From: Bacteroidales bacterium
GTDB taxonomy: Bacteria > Bacteroidota > Bacteroidia > Bacteroidales > P3
Direction: 5' to 3'
Assembly (NCBI GenBank): GCA_017559135.1
Contig: JAFYSZ010000005.1
Coordinates: 1 to 49,799, forward strand
DNA length: 49,799 nt
In this document: one piece after another, positions 26,357 to 35,087 of the stretch
Layout: each line of letters starts with the position of its first letter
How positions within the stretch are numbered: the first letter of the stretch is position 1
Position numbers and translations under genes: made by a program
Notes under the pieces: model-generated
What the model saw: the letters and a program-made list of their open reading frames with translations, nothing else
Database searches by the model: none
What the model was told of the DNA's origin: nothing

Positions 26357-28465
26357 TTAATTTTCCTTATGTAGTTTATTCCACTTTATTAAATTCTTAT
26401 TATAACTTTTTATAAGATATTTAAACCATTTATCTTCGCCATACTTATACATAAGTCTATTTGACTGAGCAATTTTATCGTTTCGTTTACTTTCTTCCAA
26501 GGACATCATTTTTCCTAATTGTTTTTGAATCTTCTTTGTATGACGAGATTTATATCCAAACTCTTTTAATGCAGCCAAAGCCTCAACACCTTGTTCATAT
26601 TGACGATATTTCATTAAGTTTTCTATTGTATTAACAGCCAATTCATCGCTTCCAAACTCAAAAATTATATCTTTTATAGGCTTATGTTGCACGCTCATTT
26701 CTCTAAGGCTATGAGTTATATAAAAATTCTCTAAGGCCGCATACTCTTTCAAGAATCTTGCAGTATCGCCTTGTGCTAATAATTCATCAACACTCTCTTT
26801 TGTTTTTACATACTCCAAAGGCTGTTCAATTTGTCTTTTCAAAGCTCTGAGTTTTTGCTTATTCAACTTACATTCACTACTACCTTTGATTTGCATTCCT
26901 ATATTTATATACTCCTCTGCCAAATAAAAATCATTCTTCCTAATACAATCCAAAATATTATGTACCATCACATCAACTTCTTCTTGCTTCTTTTGGCAAA
27001 CTCTTTTATCTATTGCTATAAGATAATTATTCATAATCTTAACTACCACACTATCGTTTTTCATATTATATTTTGCCAACATTTTTTCTGTAATATCAAC
27101 CAAACTATCGGCAGTTAAAACATCATCTTGAAATATAGCATATTCAGCCTTATGCATTCTTTTTGCAGTTACCTCTCTTATCGCAGAAATATTTGAAGAA
27201 CCAATATTTTTTGTTGATTTAATAGAAGGTAATTCATTAGTTTTTTCTAAAACCTCAACAGCTTTTTCATAATTATTCACCTTTACATACACAAACTTCT
27301 CTTCAATCTTTTCTATTTCCTTTTCTACATTTGCTGTTGTATCCTTTACAAACTCTGGATACTTATCTGCATAACCAGTATTAGGTGCAGCATTTTCCAA
27401 AGAATCTAAAACAGGATCAGTTGTAGTTGTTGTGCCTTGCAACAACGCAATTTGTTTTAGCACATCAGTCTCATAATCTCCCCCAAGCATAGAAGCTAAT
27501 TCCTTTGCCTTATGAATAAGATCTATTCTTGCCTCATTGTTTTTTGCTTCTACCAATCCTTTTGCAGTAGCAAGATAATTGCCAACAACAATCTTAACCA
27601 TATCATCAAAATCAGAAGTATCAGCAATCTCCCCTCTATTTCGTTGAAGATAATCATAAGTATTCACCAAGAAATCCCCTGCAACTTTTGTTTTTTGCTT
27701 ATCAACCGCCGTCTTTGCAACCTTTATATGATCCTTGTATATACCATTCTTACATATATTGATGTTTTCATCAATCAAATTAGGCTTACAAATATTCAAA
27801 ATATCATTTTTACAATAAGATTGCAACTGTAAAAGAATATCTTCTGCATCAGAATACTTACCTTCTTTAATAAAAGCCAAAGAAGTAATAACATTCTTAT
27901 CATAAGCAAAAGTTAAAAGATTTTTACAAAGCTGACTTTCTTCCAGAGCCAAAGAATCATCTTTCAAAATATGAGTTAATCTATCAGTAGCCTTACTTAC
28001 CTGAAACGAATCCAAATATATTTTTGCTAATTCATAATTAGCCATTACGTTCATTGAATCCGCCTCAACACTTTTCAATAAATAATTATATGCCTCTTGC
28101 TTTTTATTGTTCAAATTAGCAAAAACAGCCTTCTTATAATACCAATCACTCATTCTTGGTATCATAAATTCCACAATCTCCCTATTTTGCTCAATCAAAA
28201 GTTTGAGTTCCAAATTCTTTGCATAAATATCATTATCAAAATTATTGACTTGCTGTTTTTTCAAGAAATCTTCCGCCTGATCTAACTGATATTTATAAAC
28301 CGACATCAAATCAAAATTCTCACTACTTATGCAAGAGATAGTCTTGATATGTTTATTAAATTGCGAAATTATATCTTTCTTAGTCGAAGGCGACAAAACT
28401 TGTGCCGATAATCCACAAAAGACAAGCACAAAAAGCACAAATGCAAATAACTTTTTCTTATTCAT
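26357..28465 (-). CDS. Exported helical-repeat (TPR-like) protein of unknown function
   Basis: This 702-residue protein has a signal peptide (MNKKKLFAFVLFVLVFCGLSAQ, cut near SAQ-V). The rest is almost entirely alpha-helical. TPR-like units are clearest at about residues 108-160 (YYKKAVFANLNNKKQEAYNYL, then NVMANYELAKIYLDSFQVSKA), and further helices occur around 190-215 and 395-690. A linker of about 45 residues rich in T, P and D (TTTTTDPVLDSLENAAPN onwards) divides the protein in two. The C-terminus is basic (KSYNKNLIKWNKLHKEN). No T9SS sorting domain or lipobox is present, so it is probably periplasmic. It is the first gene of an operon with the NdpA-like gene and has a -7 box at 28485-28492. 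The role is unknown; TPR proteins often scaffold complexes. Confidence 0.7.
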   Translation of the reverse strand: MNKKKLFAFVLFVLVFCGLSAQVLSPSTKKDIISQFNKHIKTISCISSENFDLMSVYKYQLDQAEDFLKKQQVNNFDNDIYAKNLELKLLIEQNREIVEFMIPRMSDWYYKKAVFANLNNKKQEAYNYLLKSVEADSMNVMANYELAKIYLDSFQVSKATDRLTHILKDDSLALEESQLCKNLLTFAYDKNVITSLAFIKEGKYSDAEDILLQLQSYCKNDILNICKPNLIDENINICKNGIYKDHIKVAKTAVDKQKTKVAGDFLVNTYDYLQRNRGEIADTSDFDDMVKIVVGNYLATAKGLVEAKNNEARIDLIHKAKELASMLGGDYETDVLKQIALLQGTTTTTDPVLDSLENAAPNTGYADKYPEFVKDTTANVEKEIEKIEEKFVYVKVNNYEKAVEVLEKTNELPSIKSTKNIGSSNISAIREVTAKRMHKAEYAIFQDDVLTADSLVDITEKMLAKYNMKNDSVVVKIMNNYLIAIDKRVCQKKQEEVDVMVHNILDCIRKNDFYLAEEYINIGMQIKGSSECKLNKQKLRALKRQIEQPLEYVKTKESVDELLAQGDTARFLKEYAALENFYITHSLREMSVQHKPIKDIIFEFGSDELAVNTIENLMKYRQYEQGVEALAALKEFGYKSRHTKKIQKQLGKMMSLEESKRNDKIAQSNRLMYKYGEDKWFKYLIKSYNKNLIKWNKLHKEN

Positions 28466-28484
28466 ATTAACATAATTTAGAAAG

Positions 28485-28492
28485 CAAAAATA
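28485..28492 (-). promoter_or_regulatory. -7 box of the TPR-NdpA operon
   Basis: TATTTTTG on minus fits TAnnTTTG and is 19 bases before the ATG at 28465. Confidence 0.5.
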
Positions 28493-28523
28493 ATAAAAAA
28501 AATTCTTTTAATTTATTTTATTG

Positions 28524-28531
28524 TATCTTTG
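28524..28531 (+). promoter_or_regulatory. -7 box of the lytic transglycosylase gene
   Basis: TATCTTTG fits TAnnTTTG, 23 bases before the ATG at 28555; it is divergent from the TPR operon promoter. Confidence 0.5.
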
Positions 28532-28554
28532 CTGCGTTTTTAATAATAACGAAA

Positions 28555-29550
28555 ATGAAGAAAAATAATTACACTCTAATACTAAGTATCTGTGCAATAA
28601 CACTTAGCATTTGTGCAATAAGCCTTAACTTTTTTATAATGGCAACACACAGACCAGACGATGAACAAGTATATAAAGACGCTATAAAAAGCGAATTGCA
28701 TAATTTTTCAGCCCCTTTACCTAAGGAATTAACCTTTTGCGGACAAGAAGTACCATTAGACAATATTTTTGTAAGAGAAGCCCTTGACAGAGAACTCACT
28801 TCCATAATGTATCAACACGGAACAACATTTCAAATCCTTAAAAGAAGTTGGAGATTCTTTCCAGAAATAGAACAATACCTAAAAGAATTTGGAGGACACG
28901 AAGATTTAAAATACTTAGCCGTTGCAGAAAGTGCATTATCAGACGTAATTTCCCCAGCAAAAGCAGCAGGATTTTGGCAATTTATGCCCAAAACCGCAAA
29001 AGAATACGGACTTACAGTCAGTGAAGAATGGGACGAAAGATACGATTTAAGAAAAGCAACCGAAGCAGCAGTGAAATACCTAAACAACTCTTACTCTCGC
29101 TTTGGAGATTGGGCATTAACAGCCGCAGCATACAACTGTGGAGAATCAGGAGTAAAAAGACAAATGGAAAAACAAGGCTGTGAAGACTATTGGGGCTTAG
29201 CAATCAACAAAGAAACATCTCGTTACGTTTACCGAATCCTTGCTTACAAAATTCTAATCGAAGACCCACGACAATATGGCTTTTATGTAAGACAAAAAGA
29301 CTGTCATCAACCATTAATTTGCGACACAATCACAATAGACTCCACTATAACAAATATGCCAATGTTTGCAAAAGCATTAAATTGCCCATACAAATATTTT
29401 AAAATCCTTAACCCACAAGTAAAAAGCGACAAATTAACAAACCCCCATAAGAAAAAACACACCTTTAAGATAATATCAGAAGAAAATATCTCCTATTCCA
29501 AAGCCTTAGAGCAAAACAACCTAAGCGGAAACACCTTTTACTTAGAATAA
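28555..29550 (+). CDS. Membrane-anchored lytic transglycosylase, SLT/MltD type
   Basis: This 331-residue enzyme cleaves the MurNAc-GlcNAc bond of peptidoglycan. An N-terminal hydrophobic segment (about 8-29) anchors it or acts as signal peptide. The SLT domain holds the catalytic Glu125 in KYLAVAESALSD, then SPAKAAGFWQFMPKTAKEYGL, YDLRKATEAAVKYLN and ALTAAAYNCGESGV, the usual motif order of MltD/MltE-like enzymes. After residue about 235, YVYRILAYKILIEDP is followed by a short region that may be a remnant of a cell-wall-binding module; no LysM repeat is evident. Its job is probably cell-wall turnover. A palindromic repeat directly behind the stop may act as terminator. Confidence 0.9.
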   Translation: MKKNNYTLILSICAITLSICAISLNFFIMATHRPDDEQVYKDAIKSELHNFSAPLPKELTFCGQEVPLDNIFVREALDRELTSIMYQHGTTFQILKRSWRFFPEIEQYLKEFGGHEDLKYLAVAESALSDVISPAKAAGFWQFMPKTAKEYGLTVSEEWDERYDLRKATEAAVKYLNNSYSRFGDWALTAAAYNCGESGVKRQMEKQGCEDYWGLAINKETSRYVYRILAYKILIEDPRQYGFYVRQKDCHQPLICDTITIDSTITNMPMFAKALNCPYKYFKILNPQVKSDKLTNPHKKKHTFKIISEENISYSKALEQNNLSGNTFYLE

Positions 29551-29551
29551 G

Positions 29552-29628
29552 TCTATGATTTAAAAAAATATTTCTATGATTTTTTAATTTTTTTCTTTGA
29601 AATATTTTTCTAAATCATAGAAAAAAAA
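29552..29628. repeat. Palindromic interspersed repeat, copy A
   Basis: CTATGATTTA/TAAATCATAG outer arms and AAAAAATATTTC/GAAATATTTTTC inner arms form a long hairpin. A closely related element lies at 42993-43061. Here it follows the transglycosylase stop by 2 bases and could double as a terminator. Confidence 0.65.
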
Positions 29629-29671
29629 CACCTTACTCATTTAAGTTTAAAACCCTACTTCTTTAAATATC

Positions 29672-29866
29672 TTATAGACTTTTGAATAAGATTGGTTTTC
29701 CTGAAGCATTGTAGCCGTAGATTACAGCAAATCTTAGCAATCTTGTATTTTCGTCAATTTGAACTACTTGACTTTCTTCTGCAAACTTATCTTCTGAGGC
29801 TAAAAAACTAAAAGTAACTTCGTCTTTAAATGAAAGAAAATTTTTAATTTTTATTTCTTGTATCAT
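29672..29866 (-). pseudogene. N-terminal remnant of an AAA ATPase (OLD/RloA-like)
   Basis: The 64-residue frame starts MIQEIKIKNFLSFKDEVTFS, the typical start of AAA15/OLD-type SMC-like ATPases, and reaches a Walker A GYNASGKP followed by ILFKSL and a stop. Intact relatives read GxNASGKS and continue for hundreds of residues, so this one is cut off just after the P-loop and has Pro in place of the conserved Ser. Such ATPases are common in defence and abortive-infection systems. It sits directly downstream of tRNA-Phe, a typical insertion point, so it may be the leftover of a lost island. The reading frame extends upstream to 29977, but that part is the tRNA region and not gene. Confidence 0.7.
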
Positions 29867-29907
29867 AATATTAAAACTAATCTGAAATTTCGTGCAAAAA
29901 TAAAACA

Positions 29908-29943
29908 AAAAAGTCTTCAAAAAAAATTTTTTGAAGACTTTTC
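29908..29943 (-). terminator. Terminator of tRNA-Phe
   Basis: A perfect AAAAGTCTTCAAAAAA/TTTTTTGAAGACTTTT hairpin, a few bases past the tRNA 3' end on minus. Confidence 0.75.
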
Positions 29944-29947
29944 GTTG

Positions 29948-30020
29948 TGGTGTCACCAGGAATCGAACCGGGGACACAAGGATTTTCAGTCCTTTGCTCT
30001 ACCAACTGAGCTATGACACC
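29948..30020 (-). tRNA. tRNA-Phe (GAA)
   Basis: Read on minus, the 73 bases fold into a cloverleaf: acceptor GGTGTCA/TGACACC, D arm GCTC-AGTTGGTA-GAGC, anticodon arm AAGGA-CTGAAAA-TCCTT with anticodon GAA, variable GTGTC, T arm CCCGG-TTCGATT-CCTGG, discriminator A. The CCA end is not encoded (ACAA follows). The T stem has one C-U mismatch (51:63), unusual for a tRNA. A consensus promoter lies upstream. Confidence 0.93.
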
Positions 30021-30041
30021 ATCATTGCGTTTTTGCGAGTG

Positions 30042-30073
30042 CAAAGATATAAAGGATTCTTGAATCTGCCAAA
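30042..30073 (-). promoter_or_regulatory. Promoter of tRNA-Phe
   Basis: On minus, TTTG (30073-30070) and TATCTTTG (30049-30042) are exactly 20 bases apart, a textbook match to the Bacteroidetes consensus. Confidence 0.65.
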
Positions 30074-30103
30074 TTTTTTTTATAGTTTTTCGTATTTTTT
30101 TTA

Positions 30104-30111
30104 TAAATTTG
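30104..30111 (+). promoter_or_regulatory. -7 box of the hemerythrin-LuxR regulator
   Basis: TAAATTTG fits TAnnTTTG, 21 bases before the ATG at 30133. It overlaps an in-frame TTG at 30109, which rules that TTG out as start. Confidence 0.5.
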
Positions 30112-30132
30112 CAAAATAAAGCTTTAAATAAT

Positions 30133-31074
30133 ATGAGATTTTATACAAAGGAAGATAAATTATTTGAGATTATATGTTCGGATTATCAGTTACTTAATGT
30201 TATTTCACGTTTTGGAATGAATTTGGGAGTAGAAGAAAAAGATATAGCCTCAATTTGTGAAGAAAATAACATAGATTGTAACACATTTCTAGCCATAATT
30301 AACTTTACAAAGAACAACGGAGAGAAAATTTGGCACTTAAATAGCATTTCTTTGCAGACACTTTGCAACTATTTAAAGCAATCACACACCTATTATTTAG
30401 ACTTTCTTTTACCAACCATAAGACGCAAACTCATAGAGGCGATAGGAAGTCTGCCTGCAAACGAAATTGCAAGCCTAATCCTTAAATTCTATGACGAATA
30501 CTGTATAGAATTGCAAAAACACTTAAAGACAGAAGAAAAAGACATATTTCCATACGTGGAAAAACTCATAAATTCGGAAGTAGAGCCTCAAACCTCGCAC
30601 ATTGACAGCATTATCTCGTTACATCGCCGACCTTTGGATCAAAAACTATCAGAAATAAAAGAACTAATCATAAAATACTTTAAATGCGAAGGCAAAAACT
30701 ATCTTATAAACTCAGTACTCTACGACATATTCCTTTTAGAACAAGACTTAAAATGTCATGGAAAATTAGAAACAGAAGTATTCGTTGAAGAAATAAAACG
30801 CTTAGAAAATAAATATAAAGAAAATCCCTTACTAATACGCAAAACGACCTCAGAGGTCAAAGAAATCCTAAGTCAAAGAGAAAAAGACGTAATTATATGC
30901 GTAGTAAAAGAAATGACAAACAAAGCAATAGCAGACAAACTCTCTATTTCTATAAACACAGTTACTACACATCGCAGAAATATTGCAAAAAAACTCAATA
31001 TTCATTCCTCTGCTGGACTTACAATCTACGCGATAATGAATCAATTAGTAGATATAAAAGAAGTAAAACTTTAA
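30133..31074 (+). CDS. Hemerythrin-domain regulator with LuxR-type DNA-binding domain
   Basis: This 313-residue protein has three parts. Residues about 8-55 (LFEIICSDYQLLNVISRFG onwards) resemble the ScdA/RIC N-terminal domain. Residues about 80-225 form a hemerythrin-like four-helix bundle with candidate di-iron ligands in QSHTYYLDFLL, LQKHLKTEEKDIFPYVE, ISLHRRPLDQ and LKCHGKLETEVF. Residues about 245-310 are a GerE/LuxR helix-turn-helix (LSQREKDVIICVVKEMTNKAIADKLS and NTVTTHRRNIAKKLNIHS). The design suggests an iron-based sensor of NO, oxygen or iron that switches on DNA binding; that is inference from RIC proteins, which act on nitrosative damage. The ATG at 30133 is preferred over TTG at 30109. 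It ends at a shared terminator. Confidence 0.85.
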   Translation: MRFYTKEDKLFEIICSDYQLLNVISRFGMNLGVEEKDIASICEENNIDCNTFLAIINFTKNNGEKIWHLNSISLQTLCNYLKQSHTYYLDFLLPTIRRKLIEAIGSLPANEIASLILKFYDEYCIELQKHLKTEEKDIFPYVEKLINSEVEPQTSHIDSIISLHRRPLDQKLSEIKELIIKYFKCEGKNYLINSVLYDIFLLEQDLKCHGKLETEVFVEEIKRLENKYKENPLLIRKTTSEVKEILSQREKDVIICVVKEMTNKAIADKLSISINTVTTHRRNIAKKLNIHSSAGLTIYAIMNQLVDIKEVKL

Positions 31075-31104
31075 ACGAAAAAGCGACTGTTAAGATTAAC
31101 AATT

Positions 31105-31147
31105 AAAAAATCCTATCTTTTTTATGTATTAAAAAAGATAGGATTAA
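31105..31147. terminator. Bidirectional terminator
   Basis: AATCCTATCTTTTTT/AAAAAAGATAGGATT is a perfect 15-bp stem with a 7-base loop between the convergent genes ending at 31074 and 31189. Confidence 0.8.
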
Positions 31148-31188
31148 AATATATTGAAATTTATTTTAAAAATAGTGTTTTCTTTAAA

Positions 31189-32301
31189 CTATTCTACCGA
31201 TTTCAATGCTCCTGTTTGGCGTTTGAAGGTTATTTTGTTTGGAGAGTCCATCATATATGACACAACTCCGAATTGACTTAAATGAGTTGTTTTGAAAAAT
31301 CGTTTTCCGTCAAAGTCTATGCTTAGTTCTACCATTTCAGGTATGCGATAATACAATCCTACTCCTTTTTTCGCTATTAGTTTTTGCAGTTTGTCGTCTT
31401 TCTTTTTTTGTTCTTCTATTTTTTCATATTCTTTTGTTGTGTTAAGAGAATGAATTTTTACTGCAACTATCGGAGCTTGTGATTTGTGATTAAGGCTTAA
31501 AACTCCTTCTTCTTCGGAGAATTTGAATATTCCTTGTAATAGGTCTTCTTCTACGATAAGTGGTTTATCGGGTGTTATAGTAAATGTGTATTCTAATATT
31601 TCTGTATTTTTTTCTCCTACAAATAATGAAACGTATCCATCAATCATTTTGTCTAATTGTTTGTACATATATTCTATTGAGTTATTCATATATGTTCCAT
31701 CAACACTTCCTGATAAGACGTCTAATTGTTTTTCTCTTAATTCTTCAATTTGTTTTATTGCTTTCTCTGGTGTAAGATTTGGAATGTTGTCTAATTTGCC
31801 TTGTGCTAAGAGTTTTTGTTCGTATATAGGGTTTGTTTCAAAGTTTGTAGACATTGAAATAGTTTTTTCTTGTTTTAGGTGATGTGAATGCTCTTTTTCT
31901 TGTGTTTTTTCTGCAACCTCTCCTATTGAAAGTAATGCTCCTTCTGGTGTTTTGTTGATTTTAAGATTAGAGGTATTGCTTAAAAAATAGATATTTTCGT
32001 TATCTCCTATTGGACGTGAGGAAATTTCTATATCTTTGATTGAATATTTTACTGCATCATTGATTATAATATTTTTTGCTCCTATTAGGTAGGCATAGTC
32101 AGCAAATATCCCTTTACTTTCTTGTATTTTTTCTACTTTTACTTTGAATATTAATTCTGTTTTTGGTAATGTGTAATACACTCCTGTGGAATTGAATGGT
32201 ACTTTATCGGTTGTGAATGAACGATATGTTTGTGCTGATAAATTCAATCCGCTTAGTATTGCTACTAATATCAGTGTTAATTTTTTGATTGTTCTTTTCA
32301 T
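31189..32301 (-). CDS. DUF4831-type exported protein
   Basis: This 370-residue protein has a signal peptide (MKRTIKKLTLILVAILSGLNLSAQ) and then a beta-rich body with GVYYTLPKTELIFKVKVEKI and GVGLYYRIPEMVELSIDFDGK, which fit the DUF4831 family of Bacteroidetes. A middle section with a His-rich HSHHLKQEK and helix-rich TPEKAIKQIEELREKQLDV is also seen. There is no sorting domain. It is the last gene of a minus-strand run of seven and begins 3 bases after the WG-repeat gene ends. Its function is unknown; it is most likely periplasmic or outer-membrane associated. Confidence 0.72.
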   Translation of the reverse strand: MKRTIKKLTLILVAILSGLNLSAQTYRSFTTDKVPFNSTGVYYTLPKTELIFKVKVEKIQESKGIFADYAYLIGAKNIIINDAVKYSIKDIEISSRPIGDNENIYFLSNTSNLKINKTPEGALLSIGEVAEKTQEKEHSHHLKQEKTISMSTNFETNPIYEQKLLAQGKLDNIPNLTPEKAIKQIEELREKQLDVLSGSVDGTYMNNSIEYMYKQLDKMIDGYVSLFVGEKNTEILEYTFTITPDKPLIVEEDLLQGIFKFSEEEGVLSLNHKSQAPIVAVKIHSLNTTKEYEKIEEQKKKDDKLQKLIAKKGVGLYYRIPEMVELSIDFDGKRFFKTTHLSQFGVVSYMMDSPNKITFKRQTGALKSVE

Positions 32302-32304
32302 AAT

Positions 32305-34026
32305 TTATTGTTTTATGTTTATTACTCCGTATTTGTTTTTGTTTTTAATAATGTAATAATCTGAACCTGTATATGCTCTAAGCCCTATTATATTCAAGTG
32401 CATATCTATATTGTCTATCACTCCTGTGATAAGAACTGCTTGTGTCTGAAATTTATTGTCTATTACCTTTAATTGATTGTCTTGATATACTAAGGCTTGA
32501 TCGCAAAAGAATATGCTTGCTGATTGGTAAAAGTTATTTGTTAGTGATTTAAAATCTTTTTCTGCGTAATATGAATATCCTTCTGCGGTTCTTGCTACAA
32601 CAATTCCGTTTGCTGCCCCTTTAAATGAAAGGAATTGTTGTGGTTTTTCGTTTCTTTCTGCGTAAATTCTTTTACGTTCTTTTTTTATTTTATATTCTAT
32701 ATAACTATTTGCAATCATTATTGACTCTGTTTCGTCAAAAGTTATGATTTCTCCTTTATTATTTAGGAGTTTGGAGTCTTTTTTTCCGTCATATAGCACA
32801 AAGAATTGTTTTGATTGAGATAGTTTTGCTTCTTTATATTGAAACGGTATTATGATTTGATTGTTCATATCAACAACACCCCATTTGTCTTTTTTGCGGA
32901 AACAAATTTTGTCAGCAACAACAGAAAGAATTTCATCGTATATAGGTTCTATTATCCATTTTCCTTGTGAATTTTGTATGCCGTACGAGAAATTCTTTTC
33001 TATCACAAGATAAACTTCTCCTTTTTGGTCTTTTGCAATATCAAGTATTGTTCCCTCTATTGTAGAAAGAAGATTTTGCTCATCATCATATATAAATGTT
33101 TTATTTTCTTTATGAGCCAAGAAAAATGTATCGTTAGTTATTTTAACTTCCACCCTTTCGTATGCAGGCGGAACGTAAATCACACTATCTTTTCCTATAA
33201 CACCTTGTTCAAGATTTTGAGTTATCAGAAAATAATCTGGTAAAATAGTTGGAAGTATAACTTGATATATTGGTGGTAATATGATTTTACCCTCATCATT
33301 TAAGAGAGCTTGTCCTCCTTGTTCGGTATAAGCTTTGAGATAAGTCGCATCTTTTCCTATAAATAAACCAAAATCAGCATAAATAGCAGAAGATATAATC
33401 TCTCCCTTGCCATTGATTAAGCCAAACATAGGAATACCAGTAGAGGTTATTTGCTTGTAGGAATAAAGCTTGCTTTCAATCAAAATTGATATATCAAGAT
33501 ACTGAGGATAAAGAATAATCTTTCCATTAGAGTTTGCTATTCCGTATTTTCCTTCCTTTTTGATTGCTATCGCATCACCAATTCTTGATGTGATTTCGTA
33601 TTCTTGTGGAATAAGAAACTGATTTTGTTTGTTAATCAACTGATAGCGACCATCTACTTCCACAAGACAGGCTCCATTATCAAAGACATTTATTTGTGAT
33701 TTATCTTCTCTATACGTTTGTTTTTCGATTGGATAAGTTGCTTCAATAAGAACATTTCCTAATGTATCAATAAAGCCTATTTTATTGTTATCTATGAAAG
33801 AAATTATGCCATCTCCCAAAGCGTCTATACCTTGATATTTACAAGGGACAATTTGTTTTTTATTTTTTACCACACCCCATTTTCCATTTTGCTTGACTGC
33901 GAAAAATTTTCCGTCCAAAGAAAAAATTGAATCGTAATCTATCTCAACCGAAAGGCTGAAAACAGGTTGCGAAATCACTATATTGCAAAACAAAACAGCT
34001 ATAAGAATTGATATTATATTTTTCAT
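32305..34026 (-). CDS. Exported WG-repeat protein
   Basis: This 573-residue protein carries a signal peptide (MKNIISILIAVLFCNIVISQ) and many WG-type beta repeats, each with G-K-[WY]-G followed by a strand and a P-Y/KY-type turn: NGKWGVVKNKKQIVPCKYQ, NKIGFIDTLGNVLIEATYP, GKYGIANSNGKIILYPQYL, QNSQGKWIIEPIYDEIL, DKWGVVDMNNQIIIPFQYK. WG repeats form propeller- or solenoid-like surfaces used for binding. The final residues NKNKYGVINIKQ make a last half unit. It is co-transcribed with the agmatine deiminase gene (15 bases) and a DUF4831 gene (3 bases). Function is unknown. Confidence 0.82.
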   Translation of the reverse strand: MKNIISILIAVLFCNIVISQPVFSLSVEIDYDSIFSLDGKFFAVKQNGKWGVVKNKKQIVPCKYQGIDALGDGIISFIDNNKIGFIDTLGNVLIEATYPIEKQTYREDKSQINVFDNGACLVEVDGRYQLINKQNQFLIPQEYEITSRIGDAIAIKKEGKYGIANSNGKIILYPQYLDISILIESKLYSYKQITSTGIPMFGLINGKGEIISSAIYADFGLFIGKDATYLKAYTEQGGQALLNDEGKIILPPIYQVILPTILPDYFLITQNLEQGVIGKDSVIYVPPAYERVEVKITNDTFFLAHKENKTFIYDDEQNLLSTIEGTILDIAKDQKGEVYLVIEKNFSYGIQNSQGKWIIEPIYDEILSVVADKICFRKKDKWGVVDMNNQIIIPFQYKEAKLSQSKQFFVLYDGKKDSKLLNNKGEIITFDETESIMIANSYIEYKIKKERKRIYAERNEKPQQFLSFKGAANGIVVARTAEGYSYYAEKDFKSLTNNFYQSASIFFCDQALVYQDNQLKVIDNKFQTQAVLITGVIDNIDMHLNIIGLRAYTGSDYYIIKNKNKYGVINIKQ

Positions 34027-34041
34027 TGTTGTTTATTTGAT

Positions 34042-35070
34042 TTATAATGCTGGTTCTTGTTGAGAAAGGCAATGAAAACTGCCTAATCCCCATATTATAT
34101 CTGTTGAATCTATACCTATAACTTTACGATCTGTAAAGATTTTGCTAAGAATATCCATAGCCTCTTGATCTTGCGGACATTTATATAAAGGAACTATTAC
34201 CGCATAATTAGATATATAGAAATTAGCGTACGATGCTGGCAAACGTTGTTCTTCCCATATTACAGGATTTGGCATTGGTAATTCTATAATTTCTAATTGT
34301 TTTCCATTTTCCAAGCGAGCTTGTTTAAGAAGTTTTAGATTTTCTTGTAGCGGAGTGTAGTTTTCATCATTTTTATTCTTTTCTATTGCAGTAATTACAG
34401 TGTCTTCTTTTACAAAACGTGTAATATCATCAACATGTCCGTCAGTATCATCTCCGTCTATACCATCACCTAACCAAATTACATTATCTACATTATAATA
34501 ATTGCAGAGTTTTTCTTCTATTTCAGCTTGAGAGAGTTGTGGATTGCGGTTTTCATTCAAAAGACAAGCGGTTGTTGTCAGCAAACTTCCCTTTCCATTT
34601 ACATCTATTGAACCTCCCTCCATTATAATGTGAGGGTGAAATACTTCTAACTCTAAATGTTTTGCTATTTGCAAAGGAATTTGATTATCTAACTCACAAG
34701 GATATTTGCCTCCCCAAGCATTGTAATCCCAATTCACTATTGCTTTTTGATTACTCTTTAAAACAAAGGCAGGACCATGGTCTCTACACCAAGCATCATT
34801 TGTTCGGAATTGATGAAAGTATATATTCTCCATTTTTGTTCCTATTTCTTGTAACTGAGCAAAAACTGTGTCTTGCATTTTTTGATCCAAAACATTAATA
34901 TTTACTTTTTCGCCTTTGGAAACCTCTGCTATGAATTGGTTATATGAAGGAAATATTGTTTCTATTTTATCAGGCCAAGAATTTTCATTATGAGGATAAC
35001 TCAGCCAAGTACTTTCGTGTTTTGCCCATTCGGCAGGGAATATAAATCCTAAGTCTTTTGGTGTTTTCAT
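34042..35070 (-). CDS. aguA: Agmatine deiminase
   Basis: AguA converts agmatine to N-carbamoylputrescine plus ammonia. This 342-residue protein of the porphyromonas-type deiminase family shows PAEWAKHESTWLSYPHN, the catalytic NDAWCRDHGPAF, EGGSIDVNGKGSLLTT, GDDTDGHVDD with its conserved His, and the nucleophile Cys334 in GLGSFHCLSQQEP near the C-terminus. An in-frame start at 35100 would be TTG and overlap aguB, so the ATG at 35070 is chosen. Together with the amidase at 35088 it makes putrescine from agmatine. The arginine decarboxylase is not in the window. Confidence 0.95.
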   Translation of the reverse strand: MKTPKDLGFIFPAEWAKHESTWLSYPHNENSWPDKIETIFPSYNQFIAEVSKGEKVNINVLDQKMQDTVFAQLQEIGTKMENIYFHQFRTNDAWCRDHGPAFVLKSNQKAIVNWDYNAWGGKYPCELDNQIPLQIAKHLELEVFHPHIIMEGGSIDVNGKGSLLTTTACLLNENRNPQLSQAEIEEKLCNYYNVDNVIWLGDGIDGDDTDGHVDDITRFVKEDTVITAIEKNKNDENYTPLQENLKLLKQARLENGKQLEIIELPMPNPVIWEEQRLPASYANFYISNYAVIVPLYKCPQDQEAMDILSKIFTDRKVIGIDSTDIIWGLGSFHCLSQQEPAL

Positions 35071-35087
35071 TTTTAGTTTGGTTTTTG

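Noticed and set aside
29866..29977. Upstream extension of the ATPase fragment frame
   Set aside because: This part covers the tRNA-Phe terminator and tRNA 3' end; the natural start is the ATG at 29866.
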